7,695 bases of DNA from CAJQND01 sp051010055 (GCA_051010055.1 JBPCVY010000065.1:1-7695); one strand, 5' to 3'; positions 1 to 6,350 are shown, counted from the first letter of the stretch. A program made the numbers and translations. The notes: generated from the letters alone by a model not told the origin.

Positions 1-306
1 CTCTTGCTTATGCCAAGCAACAATCTGTCCAGAAATCCCTGACGACGGACACTGAGCACAGGCGTTAAAAGTGTCGCTGTGAACGTTAATATTGAGACGT
101 TGATTGATGCGGATTGTATCGTAAAACTCCTTCGCAAATTCAATCGCATCTTGTTCTTCAATGCATTTTGTACTCTTTCGAACGTATTTGCGGTCAACAA
201 ACATTCTCACCTGCCAAAACTTTGATGCAGGTATCCTGTAAATCTGTAACCCTTTTGGATACTTCGGTATTCGCTTAAAATCGTATGGTGTCGTAGCACT
301 CGACAT
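1..306 (-). CDS. Tyrosine recombinase (phage/island integrase), N-terminal part only
   Basis: Reading leftward from ATG at 306-304 there are 102 open codons to the window edge, so the C-terminal catalytic domain (R-H-R-Y) is outside and cannot be checked. The visible part looks like the N-terminal arm-binding region of island integrases. Residues 23-43 contain YRIPASKFWQVRM then DRKYVRKSTK (the pattern: short beta strands, a conserved Trp, then 'RKST'). Residues 49-63 form a helix, EEQDAIEFAKEFYD. Start of the SAM-like core-binding domain would follow near residue 75. The family integrates or excises mobile DNA by site-specific recombination, often at tRNA 3' ends, and here tRNA-Phe ends 81 bp away on the same strand. 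No Shine-Dalgarno sequence precedes the ATG; the promoter places transcription start at or within a few bases of it. Residues after about 84 match the family pattern poorly, so a frameshift or divergence is possible. The call is by motif texture, not by catalytic residues. Confidence 0.72.
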   Translation of the reverse strand, partial: MSSATTPYDFKRIPKYPKGLQIYRIPASKFWQVRMFVDRKYVRKSTKCIEEQDAIEFAKEFYDTIRINQRLNINVHSDTFNACAQCPSSGISGQIVAWHKQE

Positions 307-313
307 ACGCAAG

Positions 314-342
314 ATTATATGAAACATAAAAGTTTCATACAA
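314..342 (-). promoter_or_regulatory. Probable integrase promoter, sigma70-like
   Basis: On the minus strand a perfect TATAAT (314-319) lies 17 bp downstream of TTGTAT (337-342; matches consensus at its first three bases). The predicted transcription start is about 306-308, at the ATG of the integrase gene, which implies a leaderless or nearly leaderless mRNA. The spacer is filled by a perfect palindrome (separate entry). Spacing and the perfect -10 are seen; promoter function is inferred. Confidence 0.55.
318..339. repeat. Perfect inverted repeat, operator-like, in integrase promoter
   Basis: TATGAAAC, six bases (ATAAAA), then GTTTCATA: two perfect 8-bp arms at 318-325 and 332-339. It spans the spacer of the candidate integrase promoter and touches both the -35 and -10 hexamers, the position expected of a repressor operator. 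It could also be a recombination-directionality or integrase arm site. It is AT-rich and not followed by a T-run in either direction, so a terminator is unlikely. Confidence 0.55.
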
Positions 343-387
343 CTACATGCTGCAGTTTTTTCAAATATATGATTTTATTAAATTAAA

Positions 388-463
<76 letters not shown>

Positions 464-530
464 ATCTGTGATCTTGAAGGTGCCCGCAAAGGCCTGCAGG
501 CCGGGAAATCAAAATCAACAAGCGGCGCGT

Positions 531-559
531 TTTATAGGCACGAATCGGTCTCATGTCTA
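531..559 (-). promoter_or_regulatory. Probable tRNA-Phe promoter
   Basis: On the minus strand TAGACA (554-559, five of six matches to TTGACA) is followed by a 17-bp spacer and TATAAA (531-536, five of six to TATAAT). Transcription would start near 524, giving a leader of about 60 nt before the tRNA. The leader contains a perfect palindrome GGCCTGCAGGCC (491-502) that could form a small processing hairpin. Function is inferred. Confidence 0.6.
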
Positions 560-611
560 CCCCGCCAGGCCGCCACCGGCAGGAAAATTTTACAAGGCCT
601 TCAACAGCCTC

Positions 612-863
612 TTAACCGGGTTCTGAACCGCCATCGCCAGCGCCCAGTTGACGCTCAACATCTTCGAAATCAACCGGGTCTTCAGCCGGTATGGCATACT
701 GGCCGCCAAGCCACCTGTGCAAGTCGATATCAGCGCAGCGCTTGGAACAGAATGGGTGGAATTTGTTGACAGAGGCCTTCTGGCAGATGGGGCAGGGCCT
801 GCGTGGGCGAAGGCGCACGGGCTTGCTGGATTTTTCGGATTTGGCTGATTCGGCATCTGCCAT
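612..863 (-). CDS. yacG: YacG family DNA gyrase inhibitor, zinc-binding
   Basis: This small protein carries the YacG zinc knuckle: Cys24 and Cys27 in RPCPICQK, then Cys39 and Cys43 in HPFCSKRCADIDL, followed by HRWLGGQYAIP, the family signature. In E. coli YacG binds GyrB and blocks DNA binding by gyrase. From ATG at 863 it has 83 residues, against about 60-70 in the family; the extra length is a charged N-terminus and a low-complexity acidic/Gly tail. I chose 863 because it lies 2 bp after the maf stop. An upstream in-frame ATG at 890 would give 92 residues but overlap maf by 25 bp. The gene ends the maf-yacG pair; the next gene downstream is tRNA-Phe with its own promoter. The family call is firm, the start less so. 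Confidence 0.9.
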   Translation of the reverse strand: MADAESAKSEKSSKPVRLRPRRPCPICQKASVNKFHPFCSKRCADIDLHRWLGGQYAIPAEDPVDFEDVERQLGAGDGGSEPG

Positions 864-865
864 TG

Positions 866-1498
866 CTATTGGCCGCCCGCCTTGAGCCATGAAAAGTAAA
901 CCGGATAACCCGCCCCGTTTAACATGGACACCGCCTCATAAAGCGGCAGGCCCACAACGTTGGAATAAGAACCGTTTATCATGCGCACAAAAACATCTGC
1001 CCGACCCTGGATGGCATAAGCCCCGGCCTTGCCGCGCCATTCATCCGACATCAGGTAGGTTTCCATGTCATCGCGGGTGAGCCGTTTGAAACGCACCTTG
1101 GTCTCCACCAGCCGCGAGCGCACCGAATGCTTCGGCGCCACTAGGCACAGCCCTGTGTATACGCGGTGCGAGCGCCCGGACAGAATGCGCAAACAGGCCG
1201 CTGCTTCTTCCAAAGTGTCCGGTTTGGGCAGAATGCGCCGGCCAACGGAAACAACCGTGTCGGCGGCAAGAACATAGGTGTTTTTGCCCAGTTCCTGCAC
1301 CTGATGGGTCATGGCGGCAGCCTCGGCCTTTTCCTTGGCCAGGCGCAAGGCCAATGCGCGCCCCGTCTCCCGCTTTTTCGGGGTTTCGTCAATGTCCATC
1401 GGACACAGAACATCGGGCGGCAAATCCGCCTGTTCCAACAGCGCCAGCCGGCGCGGCGATGCACTTGCAAGAACCAGCTTTACGCGGGTGTCTTTCAT
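866..1498 (-). CDS. maf: Maf/YceF family nucleoside triphosphate pyrophosphatase
   Basis: The 210-residue product has the Maf signatures in order: LASASPRR (residues 10-17), the phosphate-binding motif; DIDE (35-38); VLAADTVV with the catalytic-base Asp80; ILSGRSHRVYTG (105-116); and GKAGAYAIQG (156-165) with GSYSNVVGLPL (176-186). Family enzymes hydrolyse non-canonical or modified nucleotides (dTTP/UTP or 7-methyl-GTP, depending on subfamily) to the monophosphate and pyrophosphate, cleaning the nucleotide pool; some are tied to septum formation. The sequence alone does not settle which substrate class applies. The length matches the usual 190-210. ATG at 1498 lies 36 bp after infA, with a weak AAGG upstream, and yacG follows at once. 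infA-maf-yacG is a common alphaproteobacterial order. Confidence 0.95.
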   Translation of the reverse strand: MKDTRVKLVLASASPRRLALLEQADLPPDVLCPMDIDETPKKRETGRALALRLAKEKAEAAAMTHQVQELGKNTYVLAADTVVSVGRRILPKPDTLEEAAACLRILSGRSHRVYTGLCLVAPKHSVRSRLVETKVRFKRLTRDDMETYLMSDEWRGKAGAYAIQGRADVFVRMINGSYSNVVGLPLYEAVSMLNGAGYPVYFSWLKAGGQ

Positions 1499-1530
1499 TG
1501 GTGTGCTGCCCTTAGATCATAGAGAGGAAA

Positions 1531-1546
1531 CGGTTCACTTGAACCG
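1531..1546 (-). terminator. Hairpin over the infA stop codon, weak terminator or attenuator candidate
   Basis: On the minus strand CGGTTC-AAGT-GAACCG forms a perfect 6-bp stem with a 4-nt loop that contains the infA TGA stop, followed by TTTCCTCTCT. The T-run is short and interrupted, so full termination is doubtful. Partial termination would fit a highly expressed infA followed by weakly expressed maf. The hairpin is seen; the role is inferred. Confidence 0.35.
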
Positions 1547-1753
1547 GTAAGTGATGCGGCCCTTAGTGAGATCATAAGGGGTCATTTCAACAGACACCTT
1601 GTCACCGGCCAAAACACGGATGCGGTTTTTGCGCATTCTTCCAGCCGTATGCGCAATAATCTCGTGGTCGTTTTCCAGTTTCACCCGGAACGTTGCATTG
1701 GGCAGCAGTTCCACAACTGTGCCCTCAAACTCAAGCAATTCTTCTTTAGCCAT
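1535..1753 (-). CDS. infA: Translation initiation factor IF-1
   Basis: The 72-residue product is a canonical IF-1: MAKEELLEFEGTVVELLPNA, then FRVKLENDHEIIAHTAGRMRK (residues 22-42), then IRVLAGDKVSVEMTPYDL and RITYRF. It is a single OB-fold (S1-like) domain that binds the A site of the 30S subunit during initiation. The length is exactly that of the family. ATG at 1753 is preceded by AAGGAG three bases upstream; an in-frame ATG at 1792 would add 13 non-family residues and is rejected. It lies 151 bp after the phosphatase gene, a gap large enough for its own promoter (candidate at 1789-1817), and 36 bp before maf. Confidence 0.98.
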   Translation of the reverse strand: MAKEELLEFEGTVVELLPNATFRVKLENDHEIIAHTAGRMRKNRIRVLAGDKVSVEMTPYDLTKGRITYRFK

Positions 1754-1788
1754 ACACTCCTTGCCTTTCAGATGGGTTGTGCGCGCGA

Positions 1789-1817
1789 ACAATGGGCGGA
1801 TCGGCTTACAAAATCAA
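1789..1817 (-). promoter_or_regulatory. infA: Candidate infA promoter
   Basis: On the minus strand TTGATT (1812-1817) is followed by 17 bp and CATTGT (1789-1794). The -35 matches four of six consensus positions and the -10 is weak by the E. coli standard, although alphaproteobacterial -10 elements are loose. Transcription would start near 1782, about 30 nt before the infA ATG. Placement in the only sizeable gap of the core block supports it. Confidence 0.35.
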
Positions 1818-1834
1818 CCCAAACCGCCAATAAT

Positions 1835-1866
1835 CCGCAAATTGGGCAAAGTTTTGCTTTTTGCGG
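1835..1866. repeat. Nested inverted repeat between the phosphatase gene and infA
   Basis: Arms CCGCAAA (1835-1841) and TTTGCGG (1860-1866) are perfectly complementary over 7 bp. They enclose a smaller complementary pair, GCAA and TTGC (1846-1849 and 1854-1857). In the direction of transcription (minus) no T-run follows, so this is not a clear intrinsic terminator. It sits just upstream of the candidate infA promoter and may mark the end of the upstream transcript. Confidence 0.3.
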
Positions 1867-1904
1867 AACTTTGAGCAGGAAATTCTTGATTCGCCGCCCA
1901 TAGT

Positions 1905-2351
1905 CTAAACCACCGGCGCTGTGAATTTTCCAAATCTTTCCCGCATGCGTTCCAACAAACCATCTCTGACGCCCCGGTAGGCATCCATCATCTGCTCGCG
2001 GCTGCCGGATGTGAGGGTGGGGTCGAGCGTTGGCCAATATTCAAGGTCAACGGCCATGGTGCGGGTAAGCTCTACCGCCTTGTGCTGGGCTTCCGGCGAC
2101 AGGGAAATGATAATATCGAAAAGGCTGTCGTGAAGCTCATCAAAGCTGCGCGGCTCATGGGCCGATATGTCAATGCCGATTTCCTCAAGCGCGGCCACCG
2201 CGAACGGGTCCAGTTCCTGGGGGATTACACCGGCAGAGGTGACAAACACCTTGTGACCATAAAAATGGCGCATGAGCCCGGAGGCCATAGGCGAGCGCAC
2301 GGCATTTTGAGTGCAGGCGAACAGCACCGCAGATGGAAGGGGATCGGCCAA
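1905..2351 (-). CDS. Low-molecular-weight protein-tyrosine-phosphatase-like protein
   Basis: The 148-residue product has the low-molecular-weight phosphatase / arsenate-reductase fold signature near its N-terminus: VLFACTQNAVRSPMASGL, giving the P-loop C-x5-R-S (Cys13, Arg19, Ser20). The general-acid Asp motif is LDPT (Asp110). This family cleaves phosphotyrosine through a phospho-Cys intermediate, or in some members reduces arsenate; the sequence does not decide which, and no ars genes are nearby. It is a regular member of the hisD-UPF0262-infA neighbourhood in Hyphomicrobiales. The start codon is TTG at 2351, seven bases after the UPF0262 stop and in the same frame; no ATG occurs before the P-loop, and GGCGG lies just upstream. 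The product is probably cytoplasmic; no signal peptide is visible. Confidence 0.88.
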   Translation of the reverse strand: MADPLPSAVLFACTQNAVRSPMASGLMRHFYGHKVFVTSAGVIPQELDPFAVAALEEIGIDISAHEPRSFDELHDSLFDIIISLSPEAQHKAVELTRTMAVDLEYWPTLDPTLTSGSREQMMDAYRGVRDGLLERMRERFGKFTAPVV

Positions 2352-2357
2352 TTCCGC

Positions 2358-2867
2358 CTATCCACGCCAATGTAGAACGCAAACCAGCGTAAAGAGCCGC
2401 CGCGCAGTTTCAAAATCAGTTTCAATTTTTCCCTTCAGCCGTTCCTGCAACAATATGCTGCCATCATTGTGCAGCCCGCGCCGGCCCATATCGATGGCTT
2501 CAATCTGGCTTGGGGTGGCAGTGCGGATAGCTTCAAAATAACTTTCACACACCATGAAGTAGTCTTTCACAACGCGCCGGAACGGTTTTACCGACAGCCC
2601 AAACACTGCGCACCGGTGTTCCTTGCCGTTGGCGATGTCGAATATCAGCCGGCCTTCTTCGATGGACAGACGCAAATGAAATGGGCCTGCGGCATGATGC
2701 TTGGAATCGTCAACGACAGCGAACGTATTGTCCTCAAGCAAGTCGAAGATCGCCACGCGCCGTTCATGTTCAATGTCCGGCGAGGGGTTGGACAGGGTTT
2801 TTTCGTCAAGCTCCACGGTGACGAGATGGTTGGTGTCCTCTTGCTGCTTTTTTGTCGTTCCGGTCAT
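2358..2867 (-). CDS. UPF0262 family protein of unknown function
   Basis: The 169-residue product matches the UPF0262 family from end to end: NPSPDIEHERRVAIFDLLEDN (residues 27-47), FHLRLSIEEGRLIFDI (63-78), KPFRRVVKDYFMVCESYFEAI (94-114), TPSQIEAIDMGRRGLHNDGS (118-137), and the closing ARRLFTLVCVLHWRG (155-169). No biochemical function is known. The family is restricted largely to alphaproteobacteria and nearly always sits beside hisD, which hints at a conserved but untested role. Its ATG is 6 bp after the hisD stop and its own TAG is 6 bp before the TTG of the phosphatase, so the three genes look translationally linked. The first 15 residues are polar and poorly conserved. No membrane segment or signal peptide is visible. 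Confidence 0.93.
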   Translation of the reverse strand: MTGTTKKQQEDTNHLVTVELDEKTLSNPSPDIEHERRVAIFDLLEDNTFAVVDDSKHHAAGPFHLRLSIEEGRLIFDIANGKEHRCAVFGLSVKPFRRVVKDYFMVCESYFEAIRTATPSQIEAIDMGRRGLHNDGSILLQERLKGKIETDFETARRLFTLVCVLHWRG

Positions 2868-2873
2868 GGCTTA

Positions 2874-4169
2874 CTATGGCAAGTTCAAACGCATGGCCAC
2901 CGAACGGGCATGCGCTTCAAGGCCTTCAGCGCGCCCCAGGGTAACCGCCGCCGGGCCGATTTTCCGTAACGCATCCGGCCCGCACTTAAGTATCGACGTC
3001 CGTTTCATGAAGTCCAGCACATTCAGGCCCGAGGAGAACCTGGCAGAACGGGCAGTCGGCAGCACATGGTTCGGCCCGCCAACATAATCACCCACCGCTT
3101 CCGGGGTGTGGGCGCCGAGGAAAATAGCGCCTGCATTGCGCACTTTGGCCGCCAATTCCTCTTCATTAGGCGCTGATATCTCAAGATGCTCCGGCGCCAG
3201 CCGGTCGATAAGGGGAAGTGCGTCATCCAACTTTTCAACGGTGATGATGGTGCCATAGTCGCGCCAGCTCGCGCCGGCAATTTCTTTCCTTGGCAAGGTT
3301 TTCAGCTGGCCTTCAACGGCGGCTTCAACCTTCCTGGCAAAATCTGCATCATCCGTAACCAGTATGGATTGCGCTGCGGTGTCGTGTTCTGCCTGAGCGA
3401 GCAAATCCGCCGCAACCCAGTCGGCAGAGTTGTTGCCGTCCGCCAAAATCAGCACTTCTGACGGCCCGGCAATCATATCGATACCGACTGTACCGAATAC
3501 CTGGCGTTTGGCGGCAGCCACAAAGGCATTTCCGGGCCCGACAATTTTCGCAACCGGCGCAATTGTTTCGGTACCATAGGCCAAGGCGGCGATGGCCTGG
3601 GCACCGCCAACGCGGTAGATTTCATCAACCTCTGCAATGGAGGCGGCAGTCAGCACTTGTGCATTCACCACACCGTCAGGGGTTGGCACCACCATTACCA
3701 GGCGCTCTACCCCGGCAGCTTTTGCCGGCACGGCATTCATCAACACCGATGAGGGATAAGCTGCAGTACCGCCCGGCACATAAAGCCCGGCAGCTTCCAC
3801 AGCCGTCCAGCGGTGACCCATTTCTACCCCGCTATCGTCCTCATAGCGGGTGTTTTGCGGCACCTGTTTTTCGTGATAGGCGGCAATTCTGTCGTGCGCC
3901 AGCTGCAGGGCATCCAGTATTTCCTCCGGGCAAGTCTCCCGGGCAGCGGCAACTTCATCGGCTGAAATAGCAAGGCCACCCACTTCAATTGAAAAGCGGT
4001 CAAACTTTTCGGTGAACCCAATCAGCGCTGCATCACCTTTTTTGCGCACTTCTTTCAGTATGGCCGAAACAACTGCATTTACATCGGCAGCTGCCTCGCG
4101 CTTCATGGTGAGAAGGGCTTCAAATTCTCTTTCAAACTCCGCAGCAGTTGCCGCAAGCCAAAGGGCCAT
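2874..4169 (-). CDS. hisD: Histidinol dehydrogenase
   Basis: The 431-residue product is a full-length HisD (E. coli 434). It oxidises L-histidinol to L-histidine in two NAD-dependent steps, the last stage of histidine synthesis. Visible motifs are GLYVPGGTAAYPSSVLMNAVP (residues 128-148, approximately), VGGAQAIAALAYGT (187-200), VGPGNAFVAAAKRQVFG, DMIAGPSEVLILAD (231-244), LAPEHLEI and GDYVGGPNHVLPT. The zinc ligands Gln259, His262, Asp361 and His420 and the catalytic pair Glu327-His328 are all in place, so the enzyme should be active. ATG at 4169 lies 24 bp after the DUF2948 stop, with AGGGA 9 bp upstream. No other his genes are in the window; separation of hisD from the his operon beside murA and UPF0262 is usual in this group. 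Confidence 0.98.
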   Translation of the reverse strand: MALWLAATAAEFEREFEALLTMKREAAADVNAVVSAILKEVRKKGDAALIGFTEKFDRFSIEVGGLAISADEVAAARETCPEEILDALQLAHDRIAAYHEKQVPQNTRYEDDSGVEMGHRWTAVEAAGLYVPGGTAAYPSSVLMNAVPAKAAGVERLVMVVPTPDGVVNAQVLTAASIAEVDEIYRVGGAQAIAALAYGTETIAPVAKIVGPGNAFVAAAKRQVFGTVGIDMIAGPSEVLILADGNNSADWVAADLLAQAEHDTAAQSILVTDDADFARKVEAAVEGQLKTLPRKEIAGASWRDYGTIITVEKLDDALPLIDRLAPEHLEISAPNEEELAAKVRNAGAIFLGAHTPEAVGDYVGGPNHVLPTARSARFSSGLNVLDFMKRTSILKCGPDALRKIGPAAVTLGRAEGLEAHARSVAMRLNLP

Positions 4170-4193
4170 AACTCTTATCCCTGGGTGTTTTTC

Positions 4194-4643
4194 TTAAGCG
4201 GTTTCTTCATCCAGCTCGTGCCCGGGCTTTGAACGCGCTCCCCATTCTGGCCCAAGGTCGGATAATCCGCAGTCAATACATTCAACATCAATTTCGATTG
4301 CCCCACCGGCAGCGAAGTTCAATATAACCGTGCCGGATGGTTCTTCGGTGGGTGAATATGAAATCGATAAAAGTTCCAATACCGCATCTTTGACGGTTTG
4401 TTTGATATTTTGTGAGCGCACCGCCGTGACGCGGTCAAAATGCAAGCCAGCGCGCCGCCGCCTGAAGCCTTTTTTCTTACCCAGCGCATCAAGCCAGTCA
4501 AACCGGTTTGCCACCAGCGCAAACCGGCGTGCCTTCGGCAAATAGGTTATGTCGCTGACATTCACCAGCGCATCTTGCATGTGCGTTGAAATAACTACGA
4601 GGTCGTCGGCATCAAATGCGCTGAGCTTTAACAAATCTGTCAT
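4194..4643 (-). CDS. DUF2948 family protein of unknown function
   Basis: The 149-residue product fits DUF2948: LLKLSAFDADDLVVISTHMQ (residues 4-23), DITYLPKARRFALVANRFDW (31-50), a basic stretch GFRRRRAGLHFDRVTAVRS (59-77), GTVILNFAAGGAIEIDVECID (104-124), and DLGPEWGARSKPGHE near the end. No function is established. It is alphaproteobacterial and typically lies between murA and hisD, as here. I chose ATG at 4643, 13 bp after the murA stop, with GGAA about 8 bp upstream; a longer reading from 4724 would overlap murA by 68 bp and add residues not like the family. The product is cytoplasmic by appearance and likely co-transcribed with murA and hisD. Confidence 0.92.
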   Translation of the reverse strand: MTDLLKLSAFDADDLVVISTHMQDALVNVSDITYLPKARRFALVANRFDWLDALGKKKGFRRRRAGLHFDRVTAVRSQNIKQTVKDAVLELLSISYSPTEEPSGTVILNFAAGGAIEIDVECIDCGLSDLGPEWGARSKPGHELDEETA

Positions 4644-4656
4644 GAGGTAATTTCCA

Positions 4657-5946
4657 TCAGGCGCTGATGCGTTCAATCTCCGCCCCGCAAACAGATAGCT
4701 TGCGTTCCAGTTGCTCAAAACCACGGTCCAGATGGTAGACCCGGTTTACAAAGGTATCACCTTCAGCGGCAAGACCGGCTATCACCAGCGAAACGGAAGC
4801 CCGCAAGTCCGTGGCCATGACTTCCGCACCACGCAAATTCTCTACGCCATGTACATGGGCTGTATCGCCTTCAAGGGAAATGTCCGCGCCAAGGCGCGCC
4901 AGTTCCTGCACGTGCATGAAGCGGTTTTCGAAAATCGTTTCCTTGATATGGGAGGTGCCGTTCGCAGTGGTCATCAACCCCATCAATTGAGCCTGCATAT
5001 CGGTTGGAAACCCTGGATAGGGCTCAGTGTCTACGCTAACCGGGTTCAGGCGGGCGCCGTTGCGTTCAACAGTGATGCCATCATTCGTGCGCTCCATCTC
5101 AACACCGGCGGCCTCCATGACCGGAAACAATGCCTCGACCAAATCAGCGCGGGCACCTTTTAGATTGATCGTGCCGCCGGTCATGGCTGCAGCCATTGCG
5201 TAGGTACCGGTTTCGATCCTGTCCGGCAGCACCATGTGTTTGGCGCCATGCAACCGTTCCACACCCTCGATTTTAAGTGTGCTTGTGCCGATGCCGGAAA
5301 TCTTTGCGCCCATTTTGTTGAGGCATTCGGCAACATCTCCCACTTCCGGCTCACGGGCAGCGTTTTCAAGAACGCTCTCGCCCTTGGCCAGGGTTGCGGC
5401 CATAAGTACATTGTGGGTGGCACCCACTGAAACTCTCGGAAAGACAATGCGCGCGCCAACCAAACCCTTTTTGGCGGTGGCGTTGACATATCCTTGATCG
5501 ATTTCAATTTCAGCGCCCAGCTCTTTCAACCCCATCAAGTGAAAATCAACAGGCCGGGTACCGATGGCGCAACCGCCGGGCAGCGAGACACGGGCAATGC
5601 CGGAGCGGGCCAACAATGGTCCCAGCACCCAGAAACTTGCCCGCATTTTTGAAACCAGCTCATAGGGCGCTGTTGTATCAACAATCTGGTGCGCACTTAT
5701 GTGCATTGTTTCGCCCTGGGTGGCGCTATCGCCAGGCCGTTTGCCGTCAATGGCGATATCGACGCCATGATTTCCCAGAATGCGCTGGAGCAAGCGCACA
5801 TCGGCCAGACGCGGCACATTGCGCAAGGTCAAGGTTTCATCGCTCAACAGGCTCGCAATCATCAAGGGCAAGGCAGCATTTTTCGCGCCCGAGATATGAA
5901 TGTCCCCATGCAGCCTGTTACCACCGCGAATGCGGATTTTATCCAT
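4657..5946 (-). CDS. murA: UDP-N-acetylglucosamine 1-carboxyvinyltransferase
   Basis: The 429-residue product is full-length MurA (E. coli 419). It transfers enolpyruvate from PEP to UDP-GlcNAc, the first committed step of cytoplasmic peptidoglycan precursor synthesis. Residues visible are ISGAKNAALPLMIASLL (18-34) with Lys22 and Asn23 for substrate binding; the catalytic-loop LPGGCAIGTRPVDFH (122-136), where Cys126 is the fosfomycin-sensitive cysteine; PDRIETGTYAMAAAMTGG (241-258); and PGFPTDMQAQ (311-320) with catalytic-base Asp316 or its neighbour. The Cys predicts a fosfomycin-sensitive enzyme at target level. ATG at 5946 has GGGA 8-9 bp upstream. It is 143 bp downstream of the small basic gene, and I found no convincing promoter in that gap, so it may be transcribed from further upstream. 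DUF2948 and hisD follow closely. Confidence 0.98.
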   Translation of the reverse strand: MDKIRIRGGNRLHGDIHISGAKNAALPLMIASLLSDETLTLRNVPRLADVRLLQRILGNHGVDIAIDGKRPGDSATQGETMHISAHQIVDTTAPYELVSKMRASFWVLGPLLARSGIARVSLPGGCAIGTRPVDFHLMGLKELGAEIEIDQGYVNATAKKGLVGARIVFPRVSVGATHNVLMAATLAKGESVLENAAREPEVGDVAECLNKMGAKISGIGTSTLKIEGVERLHGAKHMVLPDRIETGTYAMAAAMTGGTINLKGARADLVEALFPVMEAAGVEMERTNDGITVERNGARLNPVSVDTEPYPGFPTDMQAQLMGLMTTANGTSHIKETIFENRFMHVQELARLGADISLEGDTAHVHGVENLRGAEVMATDLRASVSLVIAGLAAEGDTFVNRVYHLDRGFEQLERKLSVCGAEIERISA

Positions 5947-6089
5947 TTTTGTTTTCCCGGTTTGACGGCGGCTTCCCCGCCCCCTGTTTCAAGGTTTCCG
6001 CCAGCTTGACCCCCGCTGGAAGGACCAATTGGGTAACAAACATATTGGGCACCTTCTGGGCAAGCCCGCGAGGGCAAAATTCATCATTT

Positions 6090-6251
6090 TTACTTACCGG
6101 GCCGGCTGCTTTTTTCGCCAGATGAGGAAGAATCATCACTTTCCTGGCGGCGTTCGCGCGCTTGCTGCTTGCGCCGCTTCAAATTGGCGCGCAAGGCATC
6201 CTTCAGCCGATCTTGCTTGTCTTGAGGAGGTTTTTGCGGTTTTTCTTGCAT
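6090..6251 (-). CDS. Small basic protein upstream of murA, unknown function
   Basis: From ATG at 6251 the product has 53 residues: a Lys/Gln/Pro-rich start, a strongly basic predicted helix RLKDALRANLKRRKQQARER (residues 15-34), and a Ser/Asp-rich tail. The segment 'LRANLKRRKxQAR' recurs, to my knowledge, in short hypothetical proteins next to murA in alphaproteobacteria, which is why I treat it as real rather than a chance reading frame. No fold, metal site or membrane segment is visible; a nucleic-acid or ribosome contact is possible but only inferred from charge. An upstream in-frame ATG at 6329 would give 79 residues, but the added part is unlike the family texture. Shine-Dalgarno support is weak (GAAAG). 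It is divergent from tRNA-Thr and lies first in the murA-direction block. Confidence 0.7.
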   Translation of the reverse strand: MQEKPQKPPQDKQDRLKDALRANLKRRKQQARERRQESDDSSSSGEKSSRPGK

Positions 6252-6333
6252 ATTGGCGCTTTCAGTAAGCCAGTTGCAGCCAACACACAAGGTTGCCTGA
6301 TGCAGGTTGCGCATAATAAATTTTGCCACCTGC

Positions 6334-6350
6334 TTTCAAAGGGCTTGAAA
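6334..6350. repeat. Inverted repeat giving back-to-back TTGAAA elements
   Basis: TTTCAA-AGGGC-TTGAAA forms 6-bp perfect arms. The right arm is the -35 of the tRNA-Thr promoter. The left arm reads TTGAAA on the minus strand, facing the small basic gene and murA, although I see only poor -10 matches (TATTAT at 15 bp spacing, or TATGCG at 18) on that side. It may be a shared element of divergent promoters or a coincidence. Confidence 0.35.

Noticed and set aside
560..611. Terminator after yacG formed by the GC-rich repeats near 561-583
   Set aside because: Only short competing stems (4-6 bp) form and no T-run follows on the minus strand.
2469..2969. 166-codon plus-strand frame opposite UPF0262 and the end of hisD
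   Set aside because: It is fully antisense to a conserved family protein and shows no family motifs.
3563..3970. 135-codon plus-strand frame opposite hisD
   Set aside because: Composition (Arg/Pro/His-rich) is typical of antisense frames in GC-rich genes; hisD has all catalytic residues on the other strand.
4644..4724. Longer DUF2948 start at 4724
   Set aside because: It would overlap murA by 68 bp and add 27 residues that do not resemble the family; ATG at 4643 fits spacing and conservation.
6036..6080. Intrinsic terminator or promoter in the gap before murA (GCCCGCGAGGGC near 6064-6075)
   Set aside because: The stem is only 4 bp, no T-run follows in the murA direction, and no -35/-10 pair with acceptable spacing was found.
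5616..6125. 169-codon plus-strand frame opposite the murA start and its upstream gap
   Set aside because: It is a Cys/His/Arg-rich shadow of murA in a GC-rich region with no recognisable motifs or start signal.
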